From Paragorgia papillata (taxonomy: Eukaryota; Cnidaria; Anthozoa; Scleralcyonacea; Coralliidae), in the NCBI GenBank assembly GCA_035771165.1, contig JAWNZC010000338.1, positions 2,216,001 through 2,280,000 of the forward strand: a stretch of DNA of 64,000 nucleotides, read 5' to 3'. The notes beneath the pieces are model-generated. The model had not been told where the DNA came from. It saw nothing but the letters and a program-made list of their open reading frames with translations, and made no database searches. Below are positions 11,140-24,200 of the stretch, piece after piece. How positions within the stretch are numbered: position 1 is the stretch's first letter; every line of letters begins with the position of its first letter. Both the position numbers and the translations under genes were made by a program.

Positions 11140-11710
11140 ATTATATGGCACGGATTACTTCCGGTAAAATCACGCGCTGTGATTGGTCCAATTCGACTTC
11201 GTCCGTGGCGTAGTTTTTTGTTCTTTACACGCTGTGACGTCATCTGTGCGTTATTACAGTACACACGCACGGGAAAATGTCATCTATTTGTTAATTAACA
11301 GATAACGTGTTTCAGCCGTTGCTGTGACAACCGTGACGTTTCAAAATGGCCGTAAATTTACATTTAATTCAATTTATTTCAAAAACGAGTTCGGTAAACC
11401 CCACATTTTTTTGTTAAAAGATTTCTTTAAATTTAAATAATCAATATGCAGATTGTAAAAAAAAAATTTGTAGGTTCCAATTTTTTTATCGAAAGAAACT
11501 TATGGTTTTCTATTTTTCAAACAAATTGGACATACAGAATTTGTTTTTTTAAATTTTACTAATGATTACTTAAACTTAAAGAAATGTTTTAATGCAAAAA
11601 AATTTGGGGGTCACCAAAGTCGTTTTTGAAATAAATTGGATTAAATGTAAATTTACGACCATTTTGAAACATCACTGTTGTCGTAAAAACGGCTGAAACA
11701 CATTTGGTAA
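11140..11710. mobile_element. Foldback element with ATGGCCGTAAATTTACATTTAA arms
   Basis: Sequence near 11330-11400 (GTGTTTCAGCCGTTG.. GTTTCAAAATGGCCGTAAATTTACA) recurs inverted near 11590-11705. The left flank TTATTATATGGCACGGATTACTTCCGG with GATTGGTCC marks the AT-ended, CCAAT-bearing class. No gene inside. Confidence 0.5.
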
Positions 11711-11849
11711 CAGAACTGTATTTGATGTCCTGAACATTATTCTATGCATAAGGTTAGTTTCACTCTATTCGAAAATATTAATGAGCACTTTCTGAGGTTG
11801 AAACTATTTCCACTTTTGAAGAAACAGTAGGGAGCCACAAACAGTAGGG

Positions 11850-12960
11850 AAGCCATCTCGCTTAAAAGCGGATACTGGTTAAACCATATCCGCTATGTCA
11901 TGAGCTCGGTTGCACTTGACTATGTGTGTATTTACAGATGTTTCGTCAATCACGTGATCAATCACTTAGGTCTTGCAGGATCTTATTGTTATGTACGAAC
12001 GTTTTACGAGCGTAGACGAGAGTTAATGGTTTCATGTCAATGGTTTACTTTTAATTGTACCCCCTTCCTGAGATACACGTAACTTGCCTTGTGCGTAGAA
12101 TGTGCTCTGAAGACCTGAATACATGGGGAGTTTTTAATCCAGTTAACCAGACCCAAGTTATAGATCCATTACATTGGAACAGCCCATACTGAAACCAAAC
12201 AGCAGTAAAAACGTGCAGGAATTCTGGAAAATGTTTTGTTTATGTTTTGCTTAACGTCTGCTTAACCCCAATAATGGACATGCCAGTGGCATAGCCAGGC
12301 CTCCAGGGGGTCTCATAAATAAGCTTTGATATCCCCAACAAAAAAATTGCATGAATCTTAAGGATCAAACCCCACTCAACTGTGTAAAATGTTAATGTTG
12401 CCACCCAGACTAAAGTTTTTCTTCAGCAATTGTGGGAAATGAAGATGGTAGAAGTTTCTCATCATCCTCAGTTTCCTCAAATGCAAACTACAGATACTAC
12501 CCAACATGATGCACACACATAATCTATTACAGAAAAGAGCAGTTCCATCTTATTATTCCATGGCTGCCTGTTAGCAGGAAATGCCAAGTGTACAACTGAT
12601 TGACGACTGTCAGTTACTGTTTTACTTTTTATAAATGATACTAAGGCATGCGCAGTTAGTATGTTGGATTTTTTAGGCAATTTACATTGTTCAATCATCT
12701 GTAAGCCAAATGGCAAATACAGTACCAGTACCCGCATGTACGCAGCGCGTACCTATTTTTAACTAAAGCACCCCTATAAGCATTTTGCCAGGACGAAATA
12801 AACTTCAATACGAAGATTGCCTCTTGACGTGTTTTTTCTTTCTAAAAACGATAGTAGACTGAAATGCTTGAAAATATCCCTGGGCCACTTTGCAGTTTTA
12901 AAAAATAAAAACACTTCTCCTTTATTACATGTTTATCTCTTATTCGACCATGCCTAGACC
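11850..12960. other. Intergenic between DNAJB9 and WDR82 ends
   Basis: No exon supported. A fragment near 12290 (CCAGTGGCATAGCCAGGCCTCC) matches one terminus of the hAT-like elements described below and may be a solo end. A frame on the - strand at 12477-12737 has no recognisable motif. Confidence 0.3.
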
Positions 12961-13805
12961 GTAGTCAATAGAAATATATACGATCTGGAAGCCGGACAAA
13001 AGTCATTATTATATACCAAGTGTCAAAGTTCGTGTTTTCTTGCGTCTCATTGGGCGAGAGGGTATGACGTGATAGTGATGAAATTCCACTGTCTCCCGGC
13101 AACAGCTCTGAGCGGTGAATAATATGTTATGGACCGGTGAATAATAAAATCCTCAAGTTATGGAGCAAAAACAAAGGTTCGCTAGCCGAAGCAGCGATGA
13201 AATAGATAATTTACTCAAATATAAAAAGACTCAACATCGACGAAAAAGGCCACAAAGCAAGCAGTTAAAATCTTAGGGAATTTTTGTATCGAAAAAGGAC
13301 TTGCCGCCGAGTTTGAAAATCTTATAAGTACAACTCAACGAGCTTCTTCGACAACTCTACGCCAACACCAGAAAAAGAGACGGTTCGTTTCATTATATTT
13401 ACTTCAGTGATTTGACGTCTTTCTTTTTTTGTTTTCTTTGACACTTGGTATATAATAAAATACTTATCGACTGGGACATTCGGCAAACAGTATGTTTTGT
13501 GGCCCCTCGACCGCTCGGGTAACAACGGCGGTCTCGGGGCCACAAAACATACTGTTTCCCTCGGTCCCCGTCAATAAGTGTTAATTGTTCTATGTTTTTG
13601 TTCAGTTTGTGCACTTTCACGGTTACTGAACGTATGGTACTTTCTGTATAATGAAGCAGTCATCCAATAGCAACGTTTGAGTTTAATGCTGTTTAAATAT
13701 TAATCAACCGAAAACAAAAGATTTGTGCACCTTTAGGTCCCACTCAATATAAATCTTCGTCGGATTGTTAGCCTCTTTGAAGTTTGCTGGGCCTCCAGAC
13801 TATCC
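12960..13805. repeat. Dispersed repeat interrupted by an element
   Basis: The blocks at 12970-13006 (GTAGTCAATAGAAA..GGACAAAAGTCATT) and 13577-13805 (TGTTCTATGTTTTTGTTCAG.. through AATAGCAACGTTTGAG.. GAAGTTTGCTGGGC) are contiguous in related copies at 46575-46862 and 48140-48330. Here they are split by the element at 13007-13577. Confidence 0.6.
13007..13577. mobile_element. TATATACCAAGTGTCAAAG element, copy 1
   Basis: One end is ATTATATACCAAGTGTCAAAG, the other GTCAATAAGTGTTAA. The interior includes a hairpin around CAGTATGTTTTGTGGCC and a stretch also found inverted at 26372-27053. The uninterrupted relatives of its host repeat read GTCATTGTTTTATG, so the insertion site and an ATT duplication can be inferred. 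No transposase remains. Confidence 0.65.
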
Positions 13806-13811
13806 TATCCG

Positions 13812-14786
13812 CCTGTTCAGACTGGGTGCACGGGCACGAATGTGAACACGACTTTTTCGCGGTGCCCAACTCAAACTAATCAAAACTGGGCATCGGGTAT
13901 GGGCACTAATGTGAACGCGTTTTCATAGTGCCCAAAGTGGTGCCCACGCTTTTTACTCAATATTATATTCCTTGCAATTCAAAGGCTTAAAGGGTATTGG
14001 CAATAAAAATTAAGTTTGCCTCATTTGAAAGAACTCGTCAAATGGTATAAGAAGACCTTTTACAATTTTTCCGTATCTGTTTTGGTTTTGGAAATATTTC
14101 GACCAAAGACAGCGTGCTGTCCGCCATCTTGGAATTATTTTCGATATGCATGTGATATCATAAGCAAAGTGAAATTTTTAACTTGCCAACCTTATGACAT
14201 TAAGAGATAGAAACTCGATTTTGTTGCGCTATTTCCATTTTAAATTGACCCACAACATTTAAAAAGCCTTCCGTGGAAATTTGGTCACCCATGGAGTAGT
14301 TTCATCAGGTTTACCCTGCTTGTGACGTCACCAATTTCTTAGTTAATTAGACCCAATATTACAACAAGATGGCGGACAACACGCTGTCTTTGGTCGAAAT
14401 ATTTCCAAAACCAAAACAGATACGAAAAAATTGTAAAAGGTCTTCTTATACCATTTGACGAGTTCTTTCAAATGAGACAAACTTAATTTTTATTGCCAAT
14501 ACCCTTTAAAGCCACAAAATAGCTACAAAAGCTATGAAAAGCTTTCTGTGTGAACGCTTATCAGATCCAGGGCACCATGAATGTGACCAAGTGGCCTGTG
14601 CCCGAGCACTGTAGCTATGAAAAGCTAATGAAAAGTGTAGCTATGAAAAGCTATGAAAAGTGTAGCACTGTAGCTATGAAAAGCTATGAAAAGCTTTCTG
14701 TGTGAACGCTTATCAGATCCAGGGCACCGTGAATGTGACCAAGTGGCCTGTGCCCGAGCACTGTACCCGGGCACCTAGTCTGAACA
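13812..14786. mobile_element. GTTCAGACT..GTGCCCG element containing a nested foldback
   Basis: The left end has CTGTTCAGACTGGGTGCACGGGC and the right end GCCCGGGCACCTAGTCTGAACAG. Subterminal GTGCCC units and 'AATGTGAAC' words are spread inside. The right half contains an internal duplication (CTATGAAAAGCTTTCTGTG.. through GTGCCCGAGCACTGTA, about 14530-14635 and 14680-14765). The middle is occupied by the foldback at 13986-14514. Confidence 0.65.
13986..14514. mobile_element. Foldback element with about 170-base arms, nested
   Basis: The left arm (AAAGGGTATTGGCAATAAAA.. to ..GTCCGCCATCTTGG, about 13988-14142) is matched in reverse complement at about 14358-14510. The arms are almost identical, including TATGGTATAAGAAGACC-type internal words, so this insertion is recent. 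A frame at 14016-14210 lies in the arm and is not a gene. Confidence 0.8.
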
Positions 14787-15248
14787 GAGGGTATGTATAC
14801 TTCTATCGACTTTGTCTAGACGTATAGACGACAGCATCCAACGACGACACAAATGCCGTATTCTTTCAAAATGTTTATCCTTCTAAACTAGCTACGATCA
14901 TTATCCTCGATATAAAGGACTGTGATATTTTGGGCCTTTAGTCATCCGTATAGTACATTTGAACTTCACGTACTATACCTCGTAATTGTTGTACGGCGTC
15001 TGCTTAGAACTGAGTAATTTACAAATAATTTACAATGTTCCTTTCATTACTGTCTCTGTAGTCTGTATACGTAGTTATCCGGGAGCTTCTCTGGGACTAT
15101 ACTGTTCCACCAGTTTTCGCCTCGCGTCTAACGTGTCCTCTTTTGCAATTTGGTTTCAATAAATATGCCAACACAGTGCATTCGCGCAGAGTTTCCAGTT
15201 ACTCTCTCCTCATGTTAATCAAAATAATTTAGTGTCTGCGTACAGCTG

Positions 15249-15299
15249 TCAGGTTTTCTTCGATTCCTCGACCTCTTCTATATTTGGTAACCAGAAAGC
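15249..15299 (-). CDS. WDR82: WDR82 terminal exon
   Basis: Acceptor GAACAG|GCT; it encodes [16 protein letters not shown] and TGA (15249-15251). AFWLP is the conserved end of WDR82. No AATAAA was found close downstream on this strand. Confidence 0.92.
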   Translation of the reverse strand, partial: AFWLPNIEEVEESKKT

Positions 15300-18200
15300 C
15301 TGTTCATAAAGTACAGAAAAATATTAGGAAATTATCTGAAACAACGCACATGGCATATAGGACAAATCTATGCGCTAAACAACGCACAATGACTGCCTAA
15401 CAAGGGTATCTGTAAGTTTTCACAACGATTATCAGTTATGCCATGGCTTGGATACAAAATAAAGAACCACCAGAAGTCCAACTAGCGTAAAAGCTTGTCC
15501 TTTTTTGTCAGTGAGTATTACGCCATCCTGGTAAGTCCACCGAAGCTTTTGACGGTTAAATCTTGCGGTAAAACTTACCATGATGGCGTAAAGCCCTAAT
15601 CAAACGAGAACGCAAGTCATCGCAAGTTGGCAGTCACGCTATCTCAGCCAGCCGCTCTGAATAGTTTCCCGAAAATATCATGTACCGTGACAAAGTTAAA
15701 ACTTGTTTAAAACACTCATGAAACCTTTATTTTGTTAATATGGGTGTCCAAACGACCGCCACAGAAATTCTGACTGCCAACTTGCGATGACTTGCGTTCT
15801 CGTTTGATTAGGGCTTAAGATTTAGATGACGAGTGATCACGACACGATGATGACGGTTAGGATGCCGGGAAGGTAGAAGGCAGATTATCAGATGGCGTAG
15901 AATGGCGACGCGATGACACTTACATCAAAGGTGCCGGTACGGAGTTAGACTTCTGGGCCCTTGTTCAAAAGCCGATTAGCGCTAACCCTGGATTAGAATC
16001 TAATCCGCTGTTTTATTTCAGATGTTCTCTTTGGCTACTTTATTTCAGGACAGAAGCTAAATGTGTTTTCAAGCTGTTCGTAAAAGTAAACTTTAAATTG
16101 TTTTGCCACTATCTTCATAATTTGTTCCACAAATTTACACTAATCCAGAATTAAGCTAATCGTCTTTTGAACAACTGCCCCTGGTTGTTCTTTATTCTGC
16201 GATTTAGAGGTGAACAGCAATTGATTTCCAATAGAAAATCGATATCCAATGCGTTTGATGTCTACCGAGCGTAAATAACGGTTTTGTCTCATAAATATGA
16301 TACCAATTCATGAAATTACGCTGCTTTGCCTTAAAGGTCAACTCAAGGCAAATTACATTTTTCGCTTTATATATGTATTAAAGGCGACGTACAGTCCGTT
16401 CTGCGCATGACCGCAATGTGGTCCCCAAAACAGGACATTCGTAGATAATTACATGAAGTACTCCTCAAATAGTTCTCCTGAAAATGTTTTGTTTTGGGTA
16501 CAAGTAATGAATGGGAACCAAGAAAAGCTTACAATCTTGAACGAGGTATTAGTATTATTTCTGTAAATAAAGATGTAAACATTAGTTTCGTACATGCGCA
16601 GAACGGACTGTACATCACATTTAAAGCATGTAGAATCCGAATATGATAAAAAAAATTGAATTGAAATTTTAATTCGTTGATTTTGGGACGTTGAATCGAC
16701 GAATTTTGAAGTATTTTCATAAAAAGCCGTGTTGTATAAAGAGTCTGGCACTAGCAAGTGTGTGACGTAAACGGGGGAACGATTTTACGATCCATTAAAG
16801 TAAACACACGCGAAAAGTGTCAAATACTTTAATACATGTGCGGTTGGAAACTTGCACAAGTTATATTCATCATAAATCAGCTTTTCTTATGATTTCAATC
16901 GTCCAGGTTCAACTGTTTACGTCAAAAACTTGCTAGTGCCAGCTAGTGGGCTTTTTATGAAAATACTTCAAAATTCGTCGATTCAACGTCCCCAAATCAA
17001 CAAAAAATACGGTATGCTTCAAATTTTTATCATCATATTCGTATTCTCCATACTTTGGCGCATATAACAAGCCGGAAAAATAATTTGCATTGAGTTGATC
17101 TTTAACTTCGCTGCTGGTTAACCCAGCAAATCTCCTCGCGTTTTGATCGATGTTTCGTTCCCCGATGCAATTTTGTTTCTATCGTCCCACTCCCCACACT
17201 CAACATTTGATGTTTACCTATGACGTCATTTGAATTCATCAAATCACAGGACATAGGGCAGGTACACGCGTAAAAATCTCGCAAGTTGTTACAGCATTGT
17301 TGCCTGAACAATGCTGTAACAACTTGTTGACATATGTGAACAACATTGATAAATGAACAACATCATTGTTTCAACAAGTTGTTACAGCTTGATGAAACAA
17401 CAACCGTTGTTCACGCATGTTGTAACAACCGAAGAACGTGTTAACACATCAACCATGTTCACCATTGTTGTAACATTGTTGTTCATTGTTGTTATTTCGT
17501 CATGCTGTAACAACATGTTGTATCATGTGCGAACAACGTTGTTGGCTATAAAAATGTGCTGTTTGAACAACTTGTTCATGACTGTTGATTTATCCGTGAC
17601 CAAGTTGTTCGAACCATAAGTGAACAACTTGTTGACAACTTGTTCACGGCGAGCAGCACAACATTCTTCACGGCGAGCAGCACAACATTGTTCACGCCTG
17701 TTGACAACCGTGAACAAGTTGTGCGTTTTTACGCGTGAAGTGGTCAATCGCAGATTGTTCGCGGTCAATATAAATGTTACTCACAGGTGGAAATCAAAGC
17801 AGGTAAACATCAAGACGACTTGGAAATTAGGCTCGATTTCCAGCCGTATCTCGGGCCCCGGTACTCACTTCCCCCGAAATCACGGCTAGACTCGCGAGCT
17901 TGTCCATTGTAGATTTGCACCAATCACAAACGTGTCCGCACATTTTCAGCAGGCATATATTATTGGGAATATTGCATGAATTAACCCGTAAGTTCAAAAT
18001 GCTGATGAGAGAGGCATGCGATCGCATTTTAGAAACGTTTAAGATTGATTGTTTAAAACATTTACATCGGGATGCTCTAGAGAAATTTGTGAATAGCCAA
18101 GATGTTCTCGTCATTCAGACTACAGGATCGGGGAAATCACTTATATTTCAGTCAGTTTTTATGGTTTTTGATATCGCAAAATTAATTTATACAATACGTC

Positions 18201-21200
18201 ACAGACACGCTCTGTGGCTCACGCGTCCAGCCGTCTCTTTCGGAGAAGGTATGTGTACCGGGGCCCGACCCTACTTGGAAATCAGCTTATGACAAATACC
18301 CGTAGCCCAATCAAAACAGTTCTCAGACAATATTTAAGGGACAACTGTACATTCCCAAACCGGCTTACAGCTTTACTGATCTGTTCTCACTTACTTCAAG
18401 GAGTTTTTGCACAAATATATCAGTTTCCATACATATATATAAATTTAGGTAACCAGGCAAACAACCCAACACTCATTACATGAAATAGTTAAGATATAGG
18501 CGTTGATTCCTACCGAGGGAAGAAAACCGCAATCTCGTACCCAGAGCCTGCGATCCTTTTGGTCATTACCAAGGAACGGAGGCTCTGGGAAACTCCGATG
18601 AAAAAAAATATTGGGTTTTTGTTCCCAGTCCTGTGGTTCCCAGTTCCCTATAATTTGTTACTGTCATCGACGATCATTAGCTTGTTCGAAGACCAGGGAA
18701 AATATATGTTTACCGATAAAGAATGGCCCGGTATGTTTTACAAAGCTCTTGACAAAGCGTTGCGATACAAATGGTCTTTCTTAGCTTTTCTCTAAGTCGT
18801 CAACCGGACGATTTGACGAGAGTGTTTTATATGTGCGCGTCACCATCAGCACTCGGCAGTGATCGGCTCAGCCGTTGAGGTAAGGAATTGTACTTTCTGT
18901 CAGGAATTTTGGCTAAACTACATCGACCTTGTATTCTCTAGTATAATCTTAAAATTCTGAGCGAAACTGCAAAGAATTACGAGACGAGTCAGACGATGGA
19001 TGTTTGTTTGGCGACGAAGCGAGAATAATAATAGTTTTAACTTGTAAATTGTCGGGATTTTTGCTGGTTTGAATTATTTCATGTGTTCAATTGTATTTGG
19101 GGTGTGTAGTGTATTATTATGTGTTACAGAACGTCGAGAAATCGAGTAAACAAGTTAGCAACGTGCGCATAATTTGAAATTTTACTGTTTTTAAACTAAC
19201 CAATCAGATGACAAGTTTCATCGGAGTTTCCCAGAGCCTCTGTTCCTTGATACTGACCAAAAGGGTCGCAGGCTTTGGGTCCGAGATTGAGAAAACCGGA
19301 GAACCCGTGTGACACGTTATCATGTGACTGTATGTAGTTGGTCAACAGAAACGCTTCGAACTATACTTACCACATTAGTACAAGCAGTAGTCATCATCAT
19401 AAATTTCGGGTTAAATTTCACGCAATGAGTAGGACCAGGATGATTTCCATCTAAAACAGCAACCTTCTGTCCACTGTCTGCTGCCCATACATGAACACGA
19501 CCATCCTTAGCTCCTGTCAATACAACGCGTAATGAAATGTTAGCAAAGGACACAGCTAATCCACGGTCGACACTAGATCATGGACGAGATACGGACGAAT
19601 GTGCATCTGTTAGCTTTTTTGTAAAGCGGAAAACTTGTAAACCATGATCCAGTGTCAGGTTAGCATATAAGCTAGGCAGTAAACTCGCTTTCTAACCAGG
19701 TTAGGGATTTTGATGGGTTTCGGTGACATTATAAGATCATCTAACAGGCAGCCATCTTCGAAGTGATCTGGTTAGACAGGCGAATCCCAAAAAGTGAGCC
19801 CAAACTGTTTATTCTGGGCTGGCTTTAGCCTAGTTTCTAGGCCTTTCGTTTCCGCCACGAGCTTGGCCGCGTTGGGATTATTGGGAAGACTGGGGAGAGG
19901 CTGAAAACGAGAATGTCTAGCAAAAATTCGTAAAAAGGTCCTGCCCAGAATCGTTTTGGCCCTTCGAGTGTTTCTGGGATCTAGCACACGCATCTACCGT
20001 AAACAACACAGAGCGACAGTGTAAAAGCATAAGGATGTCTGCGAAGATTTTACCAAAGATCTTGGCGATTGAAAGAGGGAAATTATGGAATATATTCCAA
20101 TTGGAGCTCGAAATAAAAATTTAACTGTTTAACTTTGGCAGTTGCAGAAGGAAAGCTATAGTGATAAGAAAGCTAGGCTAGTGAAACTTCGTCGATCCCA
20201 GGTGAGCAGGCTTGTATTATTTTATGCAGATGGAAATAGTAGAACATCATAATATCACAATTCTTCCTCAATAAACAACCAAGCTGTAAAGTGAAAGTGT
20301 TTACGAATTTTGCTAGGCCTTCCCCAGCGGGTCCGTTCGGATCATTTCCGAAACGCGTTAACCGAGGAAGCCCTAGAAAGTAGAAACTAGGCTAGGCTGG
20401 CTCTAGATTATGCTTCGTGAGTTTTCCGTTGCAACTGAAAGTTAGCAGGTGTACATTTGTCCGTATCTCGACCGTGACCTAGTGCCGACCACAATCCATC
20501 ATAGCAACAAAGATGCTGCCTCCTTCGCAGGCCTGCCAGATCCTGTAAACAAAGTGGTGACTGATCCCATTATGCACAGCGAGACTAGGCCCTAGAGGCG
20601 ATAGTTTTGCGAAGGCCAAAAGAAGGCCTGCAAAATATTTCCGGCCGCTGTTCGACAAACGTACGTCCAAGTTCTTTTAACACTGTGACCCACCAGGAAA
20701 TTCGGTCTAAACTTTCTTACAGATTATGACAATGAAGAAACCAGTATGCTTTAAAATTACCGACCTTCTGCCAATAATGCTTTTTAGCGACGAAAAGGAA
20801 TTGAAGGGGAAAATATCTGCCGAACAAAAGCAAATGCGACGGTCATGAAAGTACAGATTTTTCTTATTGTTTTTTGGTTTATTTAGCTATCAAAGACTGT
20901 CAATTGACCAAGAGTTAATGAGATTTCATTTTGTTAAATTGTAGGCTATAGTGTAGCGTAATTCAAGTTTCAGTTGTTGTGGAAACCGAAAAAGTATAAA
21001 CCCAAGAGTCTCTGGGTAGACTAAAGTGCATTTTCGTTGATTATTCCGGCCGAAAGTTCAACCGTAATTGCTTTTTTCAACAATTCCTTCATTTTAAAGC
21101 TAGGATTCGTATGTCGTAAGTCTTCAATGGCCTTCAAAATCTTCGGATATAGCCATGGCTATTAACAATGGTAGTTAATTATGCAAATTTATTCCGTGCC

Positions 21201-24200
21201 AAGTTTTGCCAAATTTTTTACAGGATCTTGCAGGCCCTAAATTCGGCGTGTGTGCCCTGCCCATTATGCAACGAGGGCCTGCGGAGGAGGCAGACAAAGA
21301 TGCATGGCGGCTGTACGTTTTACCACGATCCTCTGCAAGCCCAAATCAGTTATGACAAGAGCAGAACATTGTTTAAGATAAGGATAAAAAAAATATTATT
21401 TTGTTGTTGCTGAAAAATGATTTACAGGACGTTTCGGTTAAAAATACTATAACCTTCTTCTGCTGAGGAATACCCTTATTACATTAGGCCTGGCTATAAA
21501 CCTAACTATGGTAGTTCGACATGTCAACGCGAGTTTAATAGATAACAGCTTAATTCTTCTTACTAATTGCAGCCTGCAGGTTTCCACTGTGTCGCGAATG
21601 TGTCTTAATGGTCGCGGAACTGAAGCATTCTAACGTTGTTCTTTTTGTGTCTACTGCGCATGCGCTATTTGTATCTACTGCGCATGCGCTAGTAGACACA
21701 TTGCTGTCGTACGTGTAAGTAAGTAAAAAAAGAAAAATCGGAACCAATCAAACAGCGAATACGAAGAACCGGGCAGCATACGACTGTTTCCGATCATTTG
21801 TCCTTTTTTTTTGTTTTGACAAAACACGCAAACACGTCGCTAGGCTTCGCTTCCGCGACCATGCATGAAGACACCGTCGCGACCAAATGGAAACCAGGGT
21901 TAAACAGTCAATGCGGTCTACGTCTGCTGATCATAGCCTTACCTGATATAACGTACTGGGAATCTGGTGAGAAACATGCCTCGATATACGACGTTGGTGA
22001 ACTACCAACTCCCTGAAGACAAATTTAAAGTGTAAAAAAAACGTGTTAAAGACATGCAATGCAGTAAACGAGACACGGTTAGGACAATGTTATGTATAGC
22101 AAGAGCATCATTAACAAGGCTATTCCCTTGAAAAATTTTAACTGTTTCAGTAAGCATGAAATTTTGAATCTATACTGTCATCTACTTCGGAGCGGTTTAC
22201 TGTATAATATATAACACTGATTGCCTGCCATGATTGTTTTGATTTGGGTGACACAAGCCGTTAGCGCACTGTCTCCCATCACTGAAGTTACAGGTATAAG
22301 CCCTGTTAAATGGAGTGAAGGTGGCTCGACAGTCTAAAGCACAAGAACTTATCATTTACCCCCATAAAAAGTTTTGCACATGTCTCACGACACATTGCAC
22401 AGCCCTAGTGGTGGTCTCGGATTATTGAAAAGTTTTATACCCTCAAAGTTTACCTAAGTGAAAAAATCGTGTTTCCAGTAAATGCAGAAAACCTAATTTG
22501 CATAAAATCTGTCGCTTACCACAAACACAATTTCTCCAAATACGCAAGCGATACAAGTATAAATCTATAATCAAGACCACCACTATAGAGCTGTGCAATG
22601 AACTAAAATGAAGCTCATGAGACATGTGCAAAACTTTTCATGAAAAAAATACGTAATTTCTCATGATTTAGACTGTCGAACTACCTTAATACTCGGATGG
22701 GCGACTACATGCATTAGCTTCATGCGAGTAGAATTGTTGGTTCTTTCCTGTGCCTAAAAGGGTTTTCACCGGGTTCTGCGGTTTTCCCCGTCCGCAAAAT
22801 CAACATAATACTTCCTCAGTCAATTCTACGAACTACCTCAAGGAACATTGGGTTATCTGTATCATACTGTCATATGTAACCTTCACTAAATAAAGTCGCT
22901 TTACTTTAATTTACTTTTTTATATTTTTTAACATTTTAGTAGCGGCAGATTTTATGCTTGAGGCATGATCCTGGATTTTTGGAAACACGCTTATTCCTCT
23001 CCGGTAAACTTTGAAGATAACGAAATAGAGTCAGGCGAGATCTGCGTTGCAAACGGTTTTATTTTGTGCGGAATAAATGCAATTTATACAAGGCTTATAA
23101 ATCGAGTGTGATGTTCTGTACGGGACTGTATTTGCCTGAGGTTTTCGTACAGACCGAGCGACGAATGAGCGAGGTATGTGATGCGAGAATACCGAAGGCA
23201 AATACTTTCCAGTACAGACTGAGCAAACGAGATTGATAAGCCATTTATTATAGAGCTTTTTGTTCGTTTTCTTATTTGTTGTCAACTCATCGTGCGCTGT
23301 TGCCGTTTACCTTACTTTGAGCTTGTTCGTTTCGTTTCATGTTTACACCATTAATTTTTCGCGCTTTTAAAGGAGATAGTTTTTAACCCTTTATTTACCA
23401 GGTTTTCGGGAGCTCTCCCCCTGACGAGTAAAATCGTCTGGCGTTAGCCAGAGTAAAATTAATCAGTAGACAAAAAGCAACTGTGGCCAATGAAGGGTTA
23501 AATAGGTAGTTTTTATAAAAATAAACGCCAATGTTCCACGGCGTATTATTGTTCAAAATTTTCCAACGACCATATTTTTTATTTTCAATTCAAATCAACT
23601 TAGAAATGTTCTAGCCAAAACTGCAGATCCTCTTAAAAATGGCGTATATAATGCCCTCCCACCGTGTCGAGAGGGCATTACCGCTTTTATCAGACCCATC
23701 AGCAACCAAACAACTTGCGCCGTTTGGCGAAATGACCTGAAAACAAGTTCAGCCACAAATAAAATGATTTATAGGGGGGCTTTACACGAGCCCGGGTTGA
23801 GAGCCAACCCGGGTCAACCCGTCTACGAATAAACTCCTGTTAGCGTTTACACGATAGCCGGGTCAACCCGTCTTGCCGGGTGACCCTTTTCAAGACCCCA
23901 GGTAGACCCGGGTTGGAGAGGTGCGACGGTGCGGAACGTTGGTCAATTCCTTCATGTAAACACAGGTTGACTTGACCCGGGCTCGTGTAAAGTGTCGGCA
24001 ATATCATAATTTGTGTCCAATCCCGTACCAAGGCGCTTATACGAACGTTGTCTTTGGCGCCGATTTTGTTAGTTGTCAAATCAGACTCCTGTGTAAACAT
24101 GGCAAGTCCGAACGCCCGCAAAGAAAATAATTATCAACTTTCATGAATCATGGCAGTGGTCTAGTGATTTGACGGTCCGTCTCAGAAGAACTACAAAACT

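Noticed and set aside
16449..16757. 102-residue - strand frame
   Set aside because: Lies across two inverted-repeat elements; no recognisable motif and shared only as repeat fragments (35450).
17353..17889. Several long frames on both strands
   Set aside because: They arise from the low-complexity GTTGTT/GAACAA words; both strands are open at once and there is no domain.
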